Notes: generated by a model not told the origin, from the sequence alone. A stretch of 64,000 nucleotides of DNA from Alphaproteobacteria bacterium (GCA_019241645.1 JAFAWQ010000003.1:124001-188000), one strand, 5' to 3'; numbered from the stretch's first letter, positions 15,923 to 25,874 are shown. Program-made: numbers and translations.

Positions 15923-17224
15923 ATGCGTGCATGGATGTTGCTGACGGGCCTGAGCGTCGCTGCCGCATTGGGCGGTTGCGCCAGCGTCGATGAATCGCTG
16001 TTCGGCAGCAAAGTCGGCGTTTCGGCCACAGAACCCAGCACCACGCCAGCGCCCGAATCGCCGGATGGCTCCGAGGATACCGGCGCGGATGCTTCTGCCC
16101 CCGCGGCTAGCCCGCCAGTGAGTGGCCCGGATCAGGCCACCGGCTCCAGCACGGCCGGCACACTTCCTTCCACCGTCCCCGATGCCGCGTCGATTGAACC
16201 CCCGGTTGCTCCGGCTGCGGCCATTCCCGCCCCCGCTGCTCCTTCTCCCGCGCCTGCGGTTCCCGTGGCTGGTGTTTCTGCGCGGGGCCCGGCCGCTGCG
16301 GTGGTGACTGTTGCGGGCGGCGCCGATACGGGAACGGCCGTCAGCAAGACGATCGCTGGATTGCGCGCCGGCCTTCAGGAAGTGTCGGGGCGGCTTACTG
16401 CGAACGCCCAACAGTTCAGCAGTTTGCGGGCATCCAGCGTGCAGCAGCTGACAACGTACAACCAGGCGCAGGCCCAAATCTCCTCACGCCTGCAGATCGG
16501 CACCACGCGCGGCAATCCGGAGCTGGTGGCACAATGGAACGCCGCCCAGGCCGCACTCGATCAGCTCACCTCCAACGTGAACGCGCTTGGCGCGCTGTCA
16601 TCGAGGATTGCCGCCGACGAGACTCGCACGCGGACCTTGCTGAGCCAGATTCAAGGCATGTCATCGGCGGCGGGCGGCGTCGAAGAAGATCAGCGGCAGC
16701 TGGGCGTAATCGAGGATGAAGCGAACCAGATCAGTGTCGTCCTCGGCCGTCTCGGCCGCGACGTGACGGCGGACATCCGCCGGCAGACGGCCTCGTTGTC
16801 GAATGAGCGTGCCAAACTTCCGCAACTGGCCGCCGCCATCAAATCGGGCGACCTTTACGCAACGCAATCGTCGCGCGGCAGCACTGTCGTGGAGGCCGGC
16901 CCTGCAGCGCCGGTTGCATCCGGTCCCGCGCCGGTTGTCGCCATCCGCTTCGCGCGCGCCAAAACCAACTATCAGAAGACTCTCTACGATGCGCTTTCCA
17001 AGGCGCTTCAGGCGCAGCCGACCGCGTCCTTCCGCGTGATCGGCGTGTCGCCAACGCGCGGCACGGCCGCCGCCGTGCAAGCCGCGCAGACCGATTCCCT
17101 GCGTCACGCGCAGGATGTGATGCGCACGATGACGCAAATGGGCGTGCCGGCAGAGCGCATGGAGATTTCCTCGGCGACCGATCCGTCGGTCCGCGTCAGC
17201 GAAGTGCGGGTCTTCCTGCGCTGA
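15923..17224 (+). CDS. lipoprotein with coiled-coil and OmpA-like C-terminal fold
   Basis: This 433-residue protein has a lipoprotein signal: MRAWMLLTGLSVAAALGGC puts the lipidated Cys at 19. Residues 35-125 are a long Ala/Pro/Ser-rich linker. Residues about 135-310 are helical and Gln/Ala-rich (probable coiled coil). The last 100 residues alternate strand and helix and end in a strand (VSEVRVFLR) like OmpA/MotB peptidoglycan-binding domains. The usual Asp and Arg peptidoglycan contacts are not obvious. It probably spans the periplasm from the outer membrane. It is a single gene, and its stop lies two bases from the convergent hydrolase gene. Confidence 0.7.
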   Translation: MRAWMLLTGLSVAAALGGCASVDESLFGSKVGVSATEPSTTPAPESPDGSEDTGADASAPAASPPVSGPDQATGSSTAGTLPSTVPDAASIEPPVAPAAAIPAPAAPSPAPAVPVAGVSARGPAAAVVTVAGGADTGTAVSKTIAGLRAGLQEVSGRLTANAQQFSSLRASSVQQLTTYNQAQAQISSRLQIGTTRGNPELVAQWNAAQAALDQLTSNVNALGALSSRIAADETRTRTLLSQIQGMSSAAGGVEEDQRQLGVIEDEANQISVVLGRLGRDVTADIRRQTASLSNERAKLPQLAAAIKSGDLYATQSSRGSTVVEAGPAAPVASGPAPVVAIRFARAKTNYQKTLYDALSKALQAQPTASFRVIGVSPTRGTAAAVQAAQTDSLRHAQDVMRTMTQMGVPAERMEISSATDPSVRVSEVRVFLR

Positions 17225-17225
17225 T

Positions 17226-18110
17226 CTAGGCGACGCCGTATTTGCGGAACCACGCAAGCAGCTCGCGCCAACCCTGCTGCGCGTCCATGGCGTTGTAGCT
17301 CGGGCGATAGTCCGCGAAGAAACCATGCTCGGCGTCGGCGAAAATTTCGAGCTTCGATTCCTTGCCTGCCTTCTGCAGCGCGGCATTCATGGCCGCAACG
17401 TCGGCCTGTGAAATGCCCTTGTCCTTCCCGCCATACAGCCCCAGCACCGGCGCGTGCATGTCACCGACGAGATCGAGCGGGTATTTCGGCCGCCGAGCAT
17501 CCGGCGGCTGCGGGCTGCGCAACTGCCCGTACCAGGCTACGCCGGCCTTCACCTGCGGATTGTGCGCGCTGTAGAGCCAGACAATACGTCCGCCCCAACA
17601 GAAGCCGGTAATCCCGAGCCGTTTTGCATCGGCGCCGTCCTTGCCGGCAAAGTTCACGGCTGCATCGAGGTCCGACATCACTTCGCGATCCGGAACTTTC
17701 GAAACAATATCCTTCACGAGCTGTTGTGCCGTACTCATGTCGTATTTGCCCGGATCGCCGTAGCGGGCGTAGAGCGACGGCGCGATGGCGTAGTAGCCGA
17801 GATTCGCGAAGCGGCGGCAGATGTCACGGATGTGTTCGTGAATGCCGAAAACTTCCTGCACCACCAGCACGAGCGGCAGGTTGCTCTTGCCTTTCGGCCT
17901 GGCGCGATAGGCGGGAATCGTCACGTCCGCAGTCGGTATCTTCACCTCAGCGGCGTCGAGGCCGTTCGTATCGGTGACGATCGTGGCGGCGTTGAGTGGC
18001 CCGGTGCACAGTGTGAATCCCGCCACAAGCCCTGAACTTGAGAATCTCCGCCGCGACAGTTGCGTGCTGCGTGCGAAGGCTTCAACCCAGTCCTGTTCGG
18101 AGCGAGCCAT
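17226..18110 (-). CDS. dienelactone hydrolase family protein, exported
   Basis: This is a 294-residue alpha/beta hydrolase. The triad is visible as Cys171 (GFCWGG), Asp230 (YGGKD) and His262 (AEHGF), with the partner Glu86 (VVQEVFG) typical of dienelactone hydrolases. The N-terminus has SRRRFSSSGLVAG (20-32), a twin-arginine-like signal, so export by Tat is likely. The family hydrolyses lactones such as dienelactone, but exported paralogues act on unknown esters. There is no aromatic ring-cleavage cluster beside it. It precedes a small membrane protein gene on the same strand by order, but is transcribed after it. Confidence 0.88.
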   Translation of the reverse strand: MARSEQDWVEAFARSTQLSRRRFSSSGLVAGFTLCTGPLNAATIVTDTNGLDAAEVKIPTADVTIPAYRARPKGKSNLPLVLVVQEVFGIHEHIRDICRRFANLGYYAIAPSLYARYGDPGKYDMSTAQQLVKDIVSKVPDREVMSDLDAAVNFAGKDGADAKRLGITGFCWGGRIVWLYSAHNPQVKAGVAWYGQLRSPQPPDARRPKYPLDLVGDMHAPVLGLYGGKDKGISQADVAAMNAALQKAGKESKLEIFADAEHGFFADYRPSYNAMDAQQGWRELLAWFRKYGVA

Positions 18111-18116
18111 CCGCCG

Positions 18117-18698
18117 TCAGCCTGCGACTGCCGGAACAGATTTGCGCCCAAGCCACCATGCAATCACCAGGCCTGCCGCAAGATAGCCGACCCCTTCGAT
18201 AAACATATTGGCCACGGTGTAGTCGAGGGGAAAACCGTACCACAGAAAATACGACACATTGGTCGTGATCGTTGCTGCGATTCCGATCAGCACGACGAAA
18301 CCCAACCGGCACAAATAGGCGCCAAGGGCCGCAAGCGAAAGCAGGAAGGCGGCAATCAGCGACTCCGCCAGTTCTTTGACGAACTCGCCGATCAGCGGGC
18401 CCGCCATGTCGGTCTCGCCGTGGCCAGGAGGATGGTAGAGCAGAAGGCCAGATGGATTGACCTTCATGGCGGCATTCATCTTCTGCATCATCTGCGGATC
18501 CTTGGGATCCACCCAAGGGAAGAAATAGAGGCCGTCCTTTTCACCGTTGGAAGCCTGCGCAGCCGTCAGCACAGCTGTCTCATGTGGCATCTGGCTGATG
18601 CCGATCTGCCCCAGCGGCAACACTGTGTGCGCAAGTGTCGACCAGATGTACATGGCGATGCCGCCGAGAATTCCCGCGATCAGCACGTTCGGTTTCAT
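18117..18698 (-). CDS. membrane protein of unknown function, four helices
   Basis: This is 193 residues from the ATG at 18698, which has GAGGGGG seven bases before it; longer versions start upstream in unrelated sequence. Hydrophobic segments are at about 4-22, 112-132, 137-155 and 165-185. A polar loop between the first two contains YHPPGHGETDM. I do not recognise a named family. It is six bases upstream of the dienelactone hydrolase start, so the two are probably cotranscribed. Confidence 0.75.
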   Translation of the reverse strand: MKPNVLIAGILGGIAMYIWSTLAHTVLPLGQIGISQMPHETAVLTAAQASNGEKDGLYFFPWVDPKDPQMMQKMNAAMKVNPSGLLLYHPPGHGETDMAGPLIGEFVKELAESLIAAFLLSLAALGAYLCRLGFVVLIGIAATITTNVSYFLWYGFPLDYTVANMFIEGVGYLAAGLVIAWWLGRKSVPAVAG

Positions 18699-18838
18699 GG
18701 TTGTCCCCCTCGCAACGGCACGCGCCAATATAGCGCGTATTATCCGGGCGGGCGAGATACCAAGCGGACTGATCCGCAGCCTTGGCGGCCCCCGCTTCCT
18801 GCCATAACAATCCGGGGTCGAAGCTTCAGGACCGCATG

Positions 18839-19030
18839 ATGGCGCGCAAAGTATTCTACGCGTTTCTTCTTTTGATCCCATGCGTCGCCGTGCTGTGGAC
18901 GCCGTTCTACAACCGGGTGACGCCTGAGATCGTCGGTATTCCGTTCTTCTACTGGTACCAGTTGCTCTGGATTCCAATCGGCTCGGCGTTGCTGCTTGTC
19001 CTCAATTGCCTCTGGCGCGCGGAACACTAA
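18839..19030 (+). CDS. DUF3311 small membrane protein, symporter partner
   Basis: This 63-residue protein has two transmembrane helices and the DUF3311 pattern: a first helix ending PCVAVLWTPFYNR, then P-E-I-V-G-I-P-F-F-Y-W-Y-Q-L-LW. These small proteins nearly always precede a sodium:solute symporter gene, as here (three-base gap), and are thought to help it assemble or work. Two adjacent ATGs exist; I chose 18839 because AGGA lies seven bases before it. Confidence 0.85.
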   Translation: MARKVFYAFLLLIPCVAVLWTPFYNRVTPEIVGIPFFYWYQLLWIPIGSALLLVLNCLWRAEH

Positions 19031-19033
19031 AGC

Positions 19034-20548
19034 ATGCAAATCGCGCTCTGCGTTTTCCTGCTGCTGTTCGGGCTGGTGACGCTGCTGGGGTTTGTCGCCT
19101 CGCGCTGGCGCAAGGGCGACCTTACCCTGCTGCACGAATGGGGCCTGGGCGGACGGCGCTTCGGCAGCGTGATCGTCTGGTTCCTGCTGGGCGGCGATCT
19201 CTACACGGCCTACACCTTTATCGCCGTGCCGGCGCTGATGTTCGGCGCCGGCGCCACCGGCTTCTTCGCCGTGCCCTACACCATCATGGTCTATCCGCTC
19301 ATGTTCGCGGTCTTTCCGCGGTTGTGGTCGGTGGCCCATGCCAAGGGCTACGTGACGGCGGCGGATTTCGTGCGCGGCCGTTTCGGCTCGCCGATGCTCG
19401 CGCTCGCCATTGCGGCAACCGGCATTCTGGCGACTATGCCATACATCGCGCTGCAACTGATCGGCATTCAGGTGGTGCTGGCCGCGATGGGCATTCGGGG
19501 CGAGTGGCCGCTGATCATCGCCTTCATTGTGCTCGCGGCCTACACCTACACCAGCGGTCTGCGCGCCCCCGCTATGATCGCGGTGGTAAAAGACCTGCTT
19601 GTCTACATTACGATTGCCGCAGCCGTGATCGTGATTCCCGAACAACTGGGCGGATACGGAAAAATCTTCGCAAGCTTGGCGCCGTCCAGGCTGCTGCTAG
19701 GGCCTGCGACGACCGCCAACCTCGGCGCGCAATCCGCTTACGCGACGCTAGCGTTGGGTTCGGCGCTGGCGCTGCTGCTCTATCCGCACGCCATCACAGG
19801 CGTTCTGTCGTCGGCACATCGCGAGGTCATCCGGCGCAATGCCGCAGTGTTGCCCGCCTATTCCATCGCGCTCGGACTCATCGCGCTGCTGGGCCTCATG
19901 GCGCTTGCAGCAGGCGTCCAGAACAACCCCGCTCACGCCGAGGGATTCAAAATGTTCGGCGCGAATTACGCTGTTCCGGCGCTGTTCCTTCAGTCCTTTC
20001 CATCGTGGTTCGTGGGCGTCGCGTTTGCAGCAATCGCAATCGGTGCACTGGTGCCTGCCGCCATCATGTCGATTGCCTGCGCCAATCTTTTCACCCGCAA
20101 CATCTACCGCGAATATCTCCGCCCCGATTGCACGGCCGAGCAGGAGAGCCGGATGGCGAAACTCGTCTCGATTTTGGTGAAGCTCGGCGCGCTGATTTTC
20201 GTGATCGGATTGCCGGCCCAATATGCCATCGAGTTTCAATTGCTGGGCGGCATTCTTATCATACAGACTTTACCGTCGGTGCTGATCGGTCTCTACACGC
20301 GCTGGCTGCATCCGCGGGCTCTGCTGGCCGGATGGGCCGCGGGGATCGCGAGCGGCATCGCGATGTGGGCAAGCCTCAGTTTCGCCAAGACAACCTACAC
20401 CGTCGTTTTCTTCGGTACGGCAATCCCCTGTTACGCTGCGCTGCTATCGCTTTTGATGAACCTTACCGTCAGTGTGGCCTTGAGCTTCGCTTTTAACGCC
20501 TTCGCCGGCAGGCGAACCGACGAAACCGTCGCGACGGACTATCGATAA
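19034..20548 (+). CDS. sodium:solute symporter (SSS family), MctP-like
   Basis: This 504-residue membrane protein has about 13 helices, the usual SSS length. Family features include LHEWGLGGRRFG near residue 38, the FLLGGDLYTAYTFIAVP segment of helix 2, and GYVTAADFVRGRFGS near 115. Together with a DUF3311 partner it most resembles the MctP monocarboxylate/amino-acid carriers of rhizobia, so lactate, pyruvate or a related acid is the likely cargo. A hybrid histidine kinase gene follows after 118 bases on the same strand but may have its own promoter. Confidence 0.88.
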   Translation: MQIALCVFLLLFGLVTLLGFVASRWRKGDLTLLHEWGLGGRRFGSVIVWFLLGGDLYTAYTFIAVPALMFGAGATGFFAVPYTIMVYPLMFAVFPRLWSVAHAKGYVTAADFVRGRFGSPMLALAIAATGILATMPYIALQLIGIQVVLAAMGIRGEWPLIIAFIVLAAYTYTSGLRAPAMIAVVKDLLVYITIAAAVIVIPEQLGGYGKIFASLAPSRLLLGPATTANLGAQSAYATLALGSALALLLYPHAITGVLSSAHREVIRRNAAVLPAYSIALGLIALLGLMALAAGVQNNPAHAEGFKMFGANYAVPALFLQSFPSWFVGVAFAAIAIGALVPAAIMSIACANLFTRNIYREYLRPDCTAEQESRMAKLVSILVKLGALIFVIGLPAQYAIEFQLLGGILIIQTLPSVLIGLYTRWLHPRALLAGWAAGIASGIAMWASLSFAKTTYTVVFFGTAIPCYAALLSLLMNLTVSVALSFAFNAFAGRRTDETVATDYR

Positions 20549-20666
20549 GCCTGCCGCATACGGGCCTTAACGGTCTGGCAACCACGTTGAGAGCAGCTCG
20601 CGGATATCGATTAAATCTTTCGCTAATCCCAGGCAGGTAAGCTGCTTCTCTTCCAGGAGGTTCTGC

Positions 20667-22880
20667 TTGACGGTCGGGCGCTGGGGCACGGTTCTGTTTG
20701 CGCTGCTCATGGTTGCCGCCAGCGCGTTGGCGGCGGCGGATGCGACTCTGCATCAGCAGTTGAGTTTTCTGGACAAACTTGTTCTCGGCGCGTCGGCTAT
20801 TCTCGGCATTGGCCTCCTGCTTCGCGCGCTGCTCGACACGCGCAGGCGGGCGGTCGTGCTGGAAAACCAGGCGGCCGAGTTGCGCACGCTAACCGGAAAA
20901 TTGGAGGACTCTCTTCGTAATCTCTCCGCCGTCAATGCCCAGCTGAATGAGAGCGAGGTCCGCTATAAGGGGCTCGTCGACTCGCAAGGCGACGCGATCG
21001 TCCGGCGCGGTCCCGACAGCAAGCTTACCTATGCCAACGATGCGTTCTTCCGGCTGTTCGGGTTGACGTTTGCGGCGCTGGGGCAACCTTTCGCGCCAGA
21101 GCTTCATCCAGACAGCCGCGCTCCGATATTCGGCAGTTTCGCGGGCCGCGAAAGCGGGCAGGTCCGCGTGAAATACGACCAACACGTGCGTACCGTGTAT
21201 GGCTGGCGCTGGATTGCCTGGGAAGACTACGCCATCCGCAACGCCATAGGCACGCTTATCGAAATCCAGAGCGTCGGACGCGACATCACTGAACGCAAGG
21301 CGTTGGAAGACGCGCTGACGGATGCCCGCGACAAGGCGGAAGCCGCAAGCCGCGCGAAATCGAGCTTCCTCGCGACCATGAGCCACGAGATCCGCACCCC
21401 GATGAACGGAGTGCTGGGAATGGCGCGGCTGCTTCTGGAAACGGAAATCGCGCCGGAGCAGCGCACCTATGTCGATGCGATCCGTCAATCGGGCGAATCG
21501 CTCCTGTCGCTGATCGGCGATATTCTCGATTTCTCCAAGATCGAAGCAGGCGCTCTCAGGCTGGAAGACGAGGAAGTCGAGCCACGCAAGCTGGTGGAAG
21601 ACACGGTCGAATTGCTGGCGCCACGGGGGCACACCAAAGGCATCGAGCTTGTCGCGGTCATCGCGGCCGATGCGCCCCAATCCATCCGTGCCGACGGGCA
21701 TCGCTTGCGTCAGGTGCTGACAAACCTGATAGGCAACGCCCTCAAATTCACGGAAAAGGGCGGCGTGCGGATCGATGTGAGCCGGGGCGCGGGCCGCGAG
21801 CGCCAGTTCTTGAGGTTCGAGGTACGCGATACGGGCGTGGGCGTGCCGTTCGAGAAGCAGGCAACCATTTTCGATGAATTTGTGCAGGTCGATTCCAGCC
21901 ATGCGCGCCGTTTCGGCGGTTCGGGTCTCGGCCTTGCAATCTCGAAACGGCTGATCGGCGCCATGGGTGGCGATATTGGCGTGGCCGATGCGGCCGGGGG
22001 CGGCAGCGTGTTCTGGTTCACAATTCCGGCGCCGACGATTCGCCGGGCGAAATTCGCCGACAGCAAGACGCTTGACGGTCGCAAGATCGCAATCGTCAGC
22101 CGGAATTCGGTGCTGCGCGAGGCGCTGACATCCCAGATCCGCATACTGGGAGGGGAAGTGGTGCCGTTGGCGTTGGGACACCACGAATCTGTTCAGCCCG
22201 ATGCAGCGCTGATCGATGCGGGTCCCGGAGCCGAGCCCAGTCTGCCGCTCTCGCCGCCAGCGGGAGTGCGCTCCATCGTCCTGATCGCGCCGGAAGCGCG
22301 TGGCCAGCTCGCGTCGCTGCGGGCCTTGGGTTTCATGGACTATCTCGCCAAACCCATGCGGCAATCTTCGTTGGCAGACCGCCTGGGCAATGCGGTGGCG
22401 GATTTGACTGAACCCCAGCCAGGGGTGATCGCCGTGCTGCCAAATCGTTTGCATGTCCAACGCCCCGCGCATGCCGGCAAGCGGATACTTCTGGCCGAGG
22501 ACAATCCGATCAATGCGATGCTGGTTCGGGAGCTCTTGCGACGGCGGGGCTATGTGGTGCGGGAAGTTGTTTCCGGCGAGGCGGCCCTTGGATTGCTCGA
22601 GACGGAAAGCTTCGACGCGATTCTGACCGACATTCACATGCCGGGATTGGATGGCATCGAGATGACGCGGCAACTGCGTCAGCAAGAAGCCGATTTCGGC
22701 CGCCGCCGCACGCCCGTCCTTGCGCTGACCGCCGATGCGGTAGAAACAGGCAAGCATGCTTGCATGGATGCCGGAATGGATGGGTTTCTCACCAAGCCCG
22801 TGGACCCCGCGGAACTTGATTCCTTGCTGGGAAAAATCCTCCAGACGGACGATGTGCCGCCGCGTGAAGCCGCCGCATGA
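20667..22880 (+). CDS. hybrid sensor histidine kinase / response regulator
   Basis: This 737-residue inner-membrane kinase starts at a TTG preceded by a perfect AGGAGG. Two helices (7-24, 36-55) leave almost no periplasmic loop. A short coiled coil leads to a PAS domain (about 98-208), then HisKA with His240 ([11 protein letters not shown]) and a HATPase with an N box ([14 protein letters not shown]) and G boxes. Next comes a degenerate receiver (about 470-590; no phospho-acceptor Asp pattern) and a complete C-terminal receiver with Asp655 (LTDIHMPG) and Lys in LTKP. The gene overlaps the AmpG-like gene by four bases, so sensing and permease are coupled. The output partner is not in the window. 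Confidence 0.93.
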   Translation: MTVGRWGTVLFALLMVAASALAAADATLHQQLSFLDKLVLGASAILGIGLLLRALLDTRRRAVVLENQAAELRTLTGKLEDSLRNLSAVNAQLNESEVRYKGLVDSQGDAIVRRGPDSKLTYANDAFFRLFGLTFAALGQPFAPELHPDSRAPIFGSFAGRESGQVRVKYDQHVRTVYGWRWIAWEDYAIRNAIGTLIEIQSVGRDITERKALEDALTDARDKAEAASRAKSSFLATMSHEIRTPMNGVLGMARLLLETEIAPEQRTYVDAIRQSGESLLSLIGDILDFSKIEAGALRLEDEEVEPRKLVEDTVELLAPRGHTKGIELVAVIAADAPQSIRADGHRLRQVLTNLIGNALKFTEKGGVRIDVSRGAGRERQFLRFEVRDTGVGVPFEKQATIFDEFVQVDSSHARRFGGSGLGLAISKRLIGAMGGDIGVADAAGGGSVFWFTIPAPTIRRAKFADSKTLDGRKIAIVSRNSVLREALTSQIRILGGEVVPLALGHHESVQPDAALIDAGPGAEPSLPLSPPAGVRSIVLIAPEARGQLASLRALGFMDYLAKPMRQSSLADRLGNAVADLTEPQPGVIAVLPNRLHVQRPAHAGKRILLAEDNPINAMLVRELLRRRGYVVREVVSGEAALGLLETESFDAILTDIHMPGLDGIEMTRQLRQQEADFGRRRTPVLALTADAVETGKHACMDAGMDGFLTKPVDPAELDSLLGKILQTDDVPPREAAA

Positions 22881-24292
22881 CCTCTGAAGGCCGCGCGCCC
22901 TCACAAGGGCAGCGCGGCAACACCCGCGCGGCTCTCGAATCGTATCTGAAGCCGCGCACCGCCACGATGCTGGTGTTGGGTTCAGCATGCGGATTGCCGC
23001 TGCTGACGATTTCCAACGTGCTTGGGCTTTGGCTCACCGACAATGGCGTCTCGATGACCGAGATCGGTCTCTTCGCCTACACCTTGCTTCCGTACTCCTT
23101 CAAATTCGTCTGGGCGCCGCTGCTGGATCAGGTGCGTCTGCCCGTGCTCCACAATCTGCTTGGCAAGCGGCGCTCCTGGATGCTGGTGGCGCAGGTTGGA
23201 ATTCTTGTCGCCTTTGCCGGGCTGTGGTTTTCGGATCCGCACACCGATCTGTTCCAGATCGCCATGTTTGCGCTGCTGCTGGGATTCTCCGGCGCCAGCC
23301 AGGACATTTCGGTGGATGCCTGGCGCATCGAGAGTGCGCCACCGGAAGAGCAGGGGACCATGCTGGGCGCATACCAGCTCGGCTATCGCTTGACGGCGCT
23401 CGCGACGGCGGCGCTCGCTCCTTATCTTGCGCAACTGGTGTCGTGGCGCGCGGGACTGATCTTTCTGGGCTGCCTGATTTTTCTCGGCATGGGCGCGACA
23501 TTCGCGGCGCGTCGGCCACCGGAGCGCGATGCCGCACAAGAGGTTCAGTCGGCGGAGAAAAGTCTCGGCGTCGGCGGCAGGATCGGCGCTGCGATCGGAT
23601 GGTTTTACGGCGCCGCGGTCGCGCCGTTCATCGATTTCTTTCGCAAGCACGGCTGGGCCGGACTGCTGATCCTGGCGATGATCGGCACCTATCGCCTGCC
23701 GGATTTCATCATGGGAACGGTGGCGCGGCCGATGTACCGGCAGAGCTTTTCGCTGGTGGAGATCGGCACCATGTCGGGACTGATCGGCGTGTGGGTGACG
23801 ATTGCCGGCGCGCTGATCGGCGGGTTTTTCGTTTTCCGTTTCGGCATCATGCGCTCGCTGTTCATCGGCCTCTTCGCTGTGATCCTCGGCAACCTGACCT
23901 ACGCGCTGCTGGCGGCGAGCGGCCACAATATTCCAATCTTCGCGCTGGCCATCGGAGTCGAAAATCTCGCGGCAGGTTTCGCAGGAACTGCGTTGCTGGC
24001 CTACATGTCGAGCCTGACCAGCGCCGCCTTCACCGCGACGCAATACGCCTTGTTCAGTTCGTTCTATGCGCTGCCGGGGAAACTCCTCGGTGGATTGTCC
24101 GGCGTGTTCGTGGACTGGCTGGCTGTTCATCGAAGCCAATTCGAGCCGTTCCTTCCGGCACTTGCCGCGTTGCCGCAAAAGGTCGTGGGGTTCGTGCCGT
24201 TCTTCATCGGCACCGCGCTGGCGGCATTGCCCGCACTGTTGCTGCTGATTCTCGTTTACCGCCGTGATCGCCGGAGACCAGCGGCGGCCTAA
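22877..24292 (+). CDS. AmpG-like MFS permease (muropeptide transporter family)
   Basis: This 471-residue major facilitator has 12-14 helices. AmpG hallmarks are the N-terminal helix-1 stretch SACGLPLLTISNVLGLWL, YSFKFVWAPLLDQV with the conserved K-F-x-W-x-P-x-x-D, GKRRSWM and SQDISVDAWRIE. AmpG imports GlcNAc-anhydroMurNAc peptides for cell-wall recycling and beta-lactamase induction. The ATG overlaps the stop of the kinase gene. Some AmpG-family proteins carry other substrates, so the exact cargo is inferred. No ampC/ampR lies nearby. Confidence 0.87.
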   Translation: MTSEGRAPSQGQRGNTRAALESYLKPRTATMLVLGSACGLPLLTISNVLGLWLTDNGVSMTEIGLFAYTLLPYSFKFVWAPLLDQVRLPVLHNLLGKRRSWMLVAQVGILVAFAGLWFSDPHTDLFQIAMFALLLGFSGASQDISVDAWRIESAPPEEQGTMLGAYQLGYRLTALATAALAPYLAQLVSWRAGLIFLGCLIFLGMGATFAARRPPERDAAQEVQSAEKSLGVGGRIGAAIGWFYGAAVAPFIDFFRKHGWAGLLILAMIGTYRLPDFIMGTVARPMYRQSFSLVEIGTMSGLIGVWVTIAGALIGGFFVFRFGIMRSLFIGLFAVILGNLTYALLAASGHNIPIFALAIGVENLAAGFAGTALLAYMSSLTSAAFTATQYALFSSFYALPGKLLGGLSGVFVDWLAVHRSQFEPFLPALAALPQKVVGFVPFFIGTALAALPALLLLILVYRRDRRRPAAA

Positions 24293-24371
24293 CTGGCTGA
24301 ACCGATTGTGAAATTGTCGGGCGGCGCCGCTTCCTGTAGGATGCCGGCTGTAACCGGTTGAGGACTCGCGT

Positions 24372-25217
24372 TTGGTCAATGTCCACGAACCCGGGCCGAT
24401 GGAAGGGCGTGTCGATCGCTGGCCGGTGCTGGCGGCGGCCGGCGCGCTGGAGGTGCGCCTCGCCGAAACCGATGCCGAGGTCGAAGCGGCGCAACGGCTT
24501 CGCTACCGGGTTTTCTATGAGGAGATGACGGCGGTCCCCTCGCCGGGGATGCGCGCGGAGCGGCGCGACTTCGACCGGTTCGATCCCTTCTGCGATCACA
24601 TGCTGGTGGTGGACCGCGCCGTGATGGACGACGAAGGCCAGCCCAGCGTCGTCGGCACCTATCGCCTGATGCGCGACAGCGATGCCAAACGTGCCGGCGG
24701 GTTTTACACCACCGGCGAATACGACATCGGCGCCATGCTGCAGAACCTCCGCGATGCGAACCTTGTGGAGCTCGGCCGCTCCTGCATCCTGCGCGAATAC
24801 CGCGCGCGGGCCGCCACGATGCAGCTTTTGTGGCGCGGGGTGATGGTCTACGACCTGCGCTTCTCCATCGACCTGATGTTCGGCTGCGCTTCTCTGGCCG
24901 GGACTGACCCCGATGCGCTGGCCACAGAGCTCGCCTACCTCCATCATTATCACCGCATGCCGCCGGATGTGCGGGTGCGCGCGCGGCCGGAGCTGTACGT
25001 CGAGATGAACCGAATGCCGAAGGAGTCGCTCGATCCCAAAGCCGCGCTGCATGCGCTGCCGCCGATGATCAAGGGCTACCTGCGCGCCGGAGCCTCCATC
25101 GGCGACGGCGCGGTGATCGACCGCCAGTTCGATACCACCGACGTGTTCATCTTCTTCCCGTTCGCGAAAATGGACGCGCGTTACCGCGCCCGCTTCGCCC
25201 GCGATGTAGGACTCTAA
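24372..25217 (+). CDS. OlsB-like N-acyltransferase (ornithine lipid type)
   Basis: In this 281-residue protein of the GNAT-like acyltransferase class, motifs include QRLRYRVFYEEM, RRDFDRFDPFCDHM, VGTYRLM, ELGRSCI and RPELYVEMNR. These match OlsB, which transfers a 3-hydroxyacyl group from ACP to ornithine in the first step of ornithine lipid synthesis. I start it at the TTG at 24372, with GAGGA upstream; an ATG at 24399 would remove nine residues. No olsA lies beside it, and the plsC at 54.2 kb could be either PlsC or OlsA-like. It converges on a minus-strand gene four bases away. Confidence 0.8.
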   Translation: MVNVHEPGPMEGRVDRWPVLAAAGALEVRLAETDAEVEAAQRLRYRVFYEEMTAVPSPGMRAERRDFDRFDPFCDHMLVVDRAVMDDEGQPSVVGTYRLMRDSDAKRAGGFYTTGEYDIGAMLQNLRDANLVELGRSCILREYRARAATMQLLWRGVMVYDLRFSIDLMFGCASLAGTDPDALATELAYLHHYHRMPPDVRVRARPELYVEMNRMPKESLDPKAALHALPPMIKGYLRAGASIGDGAVIDRQFDTTDVFIFFPFAKMDARYRARFARDVGL

Positions 25218-25221
25218 GGTC

Positions 25222-25458
25222 TCATCCGCCCCCGCTCGCGGAGGATAACTCCGCATCGCGCGCTTTCAGTGCGGCGTTCGCCAGACGCAGCACATCGCGC
25301 ACCGAGCGTTTCAGCTTGCCGACTTTTGAGCGCGTCGCGCGATTGCGCATTGACCAGTATCCGGCCTTGAGCGCGTTGCGGTTGCCGGGCTGCCCGCCGG
25401 GCTTGCGCTTCACCACAACATCTTGTGCCTCGGGCACGGCATAGACAGTCGTTGTCAC
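25222..25458 (-). CDS. small basic protein with GGQPGNRNALK motif
   Basis: This 78-residue, strongly basic protein starts at a GTG that overlaps the stop of the upstream gene. KRKPGGQPGNRNALKAG (18-34) is the short motif found at the start of many alphaproteobacterial and phage proteins, often beside terminase small subunits or in accessory regions. The rest is a basic helix. The function is unknown; nucleic-acid binding is likely from charge only. Confidence 0.65.
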   Translation of the reverse strand: MTTTVYAVPEAQDVVVKRKPGGQPGNRNALKAGYWSMRNRATRSKVGKLKRSVRDVLRLANAALKARDAELSSASGGG

Positions 25459-25874
25459 GACTTTCGCACTTTTCGGCGCGCCAGCTGTTCCGCCTGCCAG
25501 CCGGTGCCGCCCTGGGAGCGGTCGATGCTTTCGGCGAGATCGCCCGACGCCGCAACCACCTCGCCCAGCGAACGGATGGTCTGGCTGCGCTCGTGGAGCT
25601 GCATCGGTAGGGTAATGACTTCATCCGACAGCGTTTGAGTCAGCCGCACGCATTCGGCGAGCTGGACGGCCAGCATGTCGGAAACGTCGAAATTCTCCGG
25701 CAGCGAGAAGGCATACCGCCCCGGCACCTTGGCGGGAGGCGCGGCCGCCGGAGGCACCACGGCTGGAGGTGCCGCCGGCGCAGGCACGGCCGCGAGGGGC
25801 TTTTGACCGGCCGCCGGCGGCAACCGGGCCTCGGCTGGCCGGCTAGCCGCCTGAATTTCCTGATGATTTTCCAT
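25455..25874 (-). CDS. Ala/Pro-rich protein, unknown function
   Basis: This is a 139-residue protein. Residues 10-52 are almost only Ala, Pro, Val and Lys (disordered linker). Residues 55-139 look helical, with SLPENFDVSDMLAVQLAECVRL and QLHERSQTIRSLGEVVA. It is coupled by GTGA to the small basic gene downstream. I know of no family. An AT-rich intergenic region with a short palindrome (AACAATATTGTT, 25935-25946) lies upstream and may hold the promoter and operator. Confidence 0.65.
   Translation of the reverse strand: MENHQEIQAASRPAEARLPPAAGQKPLAAVPAPAAPPAVVPPAAAPPAKVPGRYAFSLPENFDVSDMLAVQLAECVRLTQTLSDEVITLPMQLHERSQTIRSLGEVVAASGDLAESIDRSQGGTGWQAEQLARRKVRKS

Noticed and set aside
19006-20496. 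496-codon plus-strand frame overlapping the symporter
   Set aside because: It is the +1 shadow of the SSS symporter; the Arg-rich sequence contrasts with the clear membrane protein in the other frame.
20889-22988. 699-codon open frame on the minus strand
   Set aside because: It is antisense to the hybrid histidine kinase, has no recognisable domain and is rich in Arg/His/Gln.
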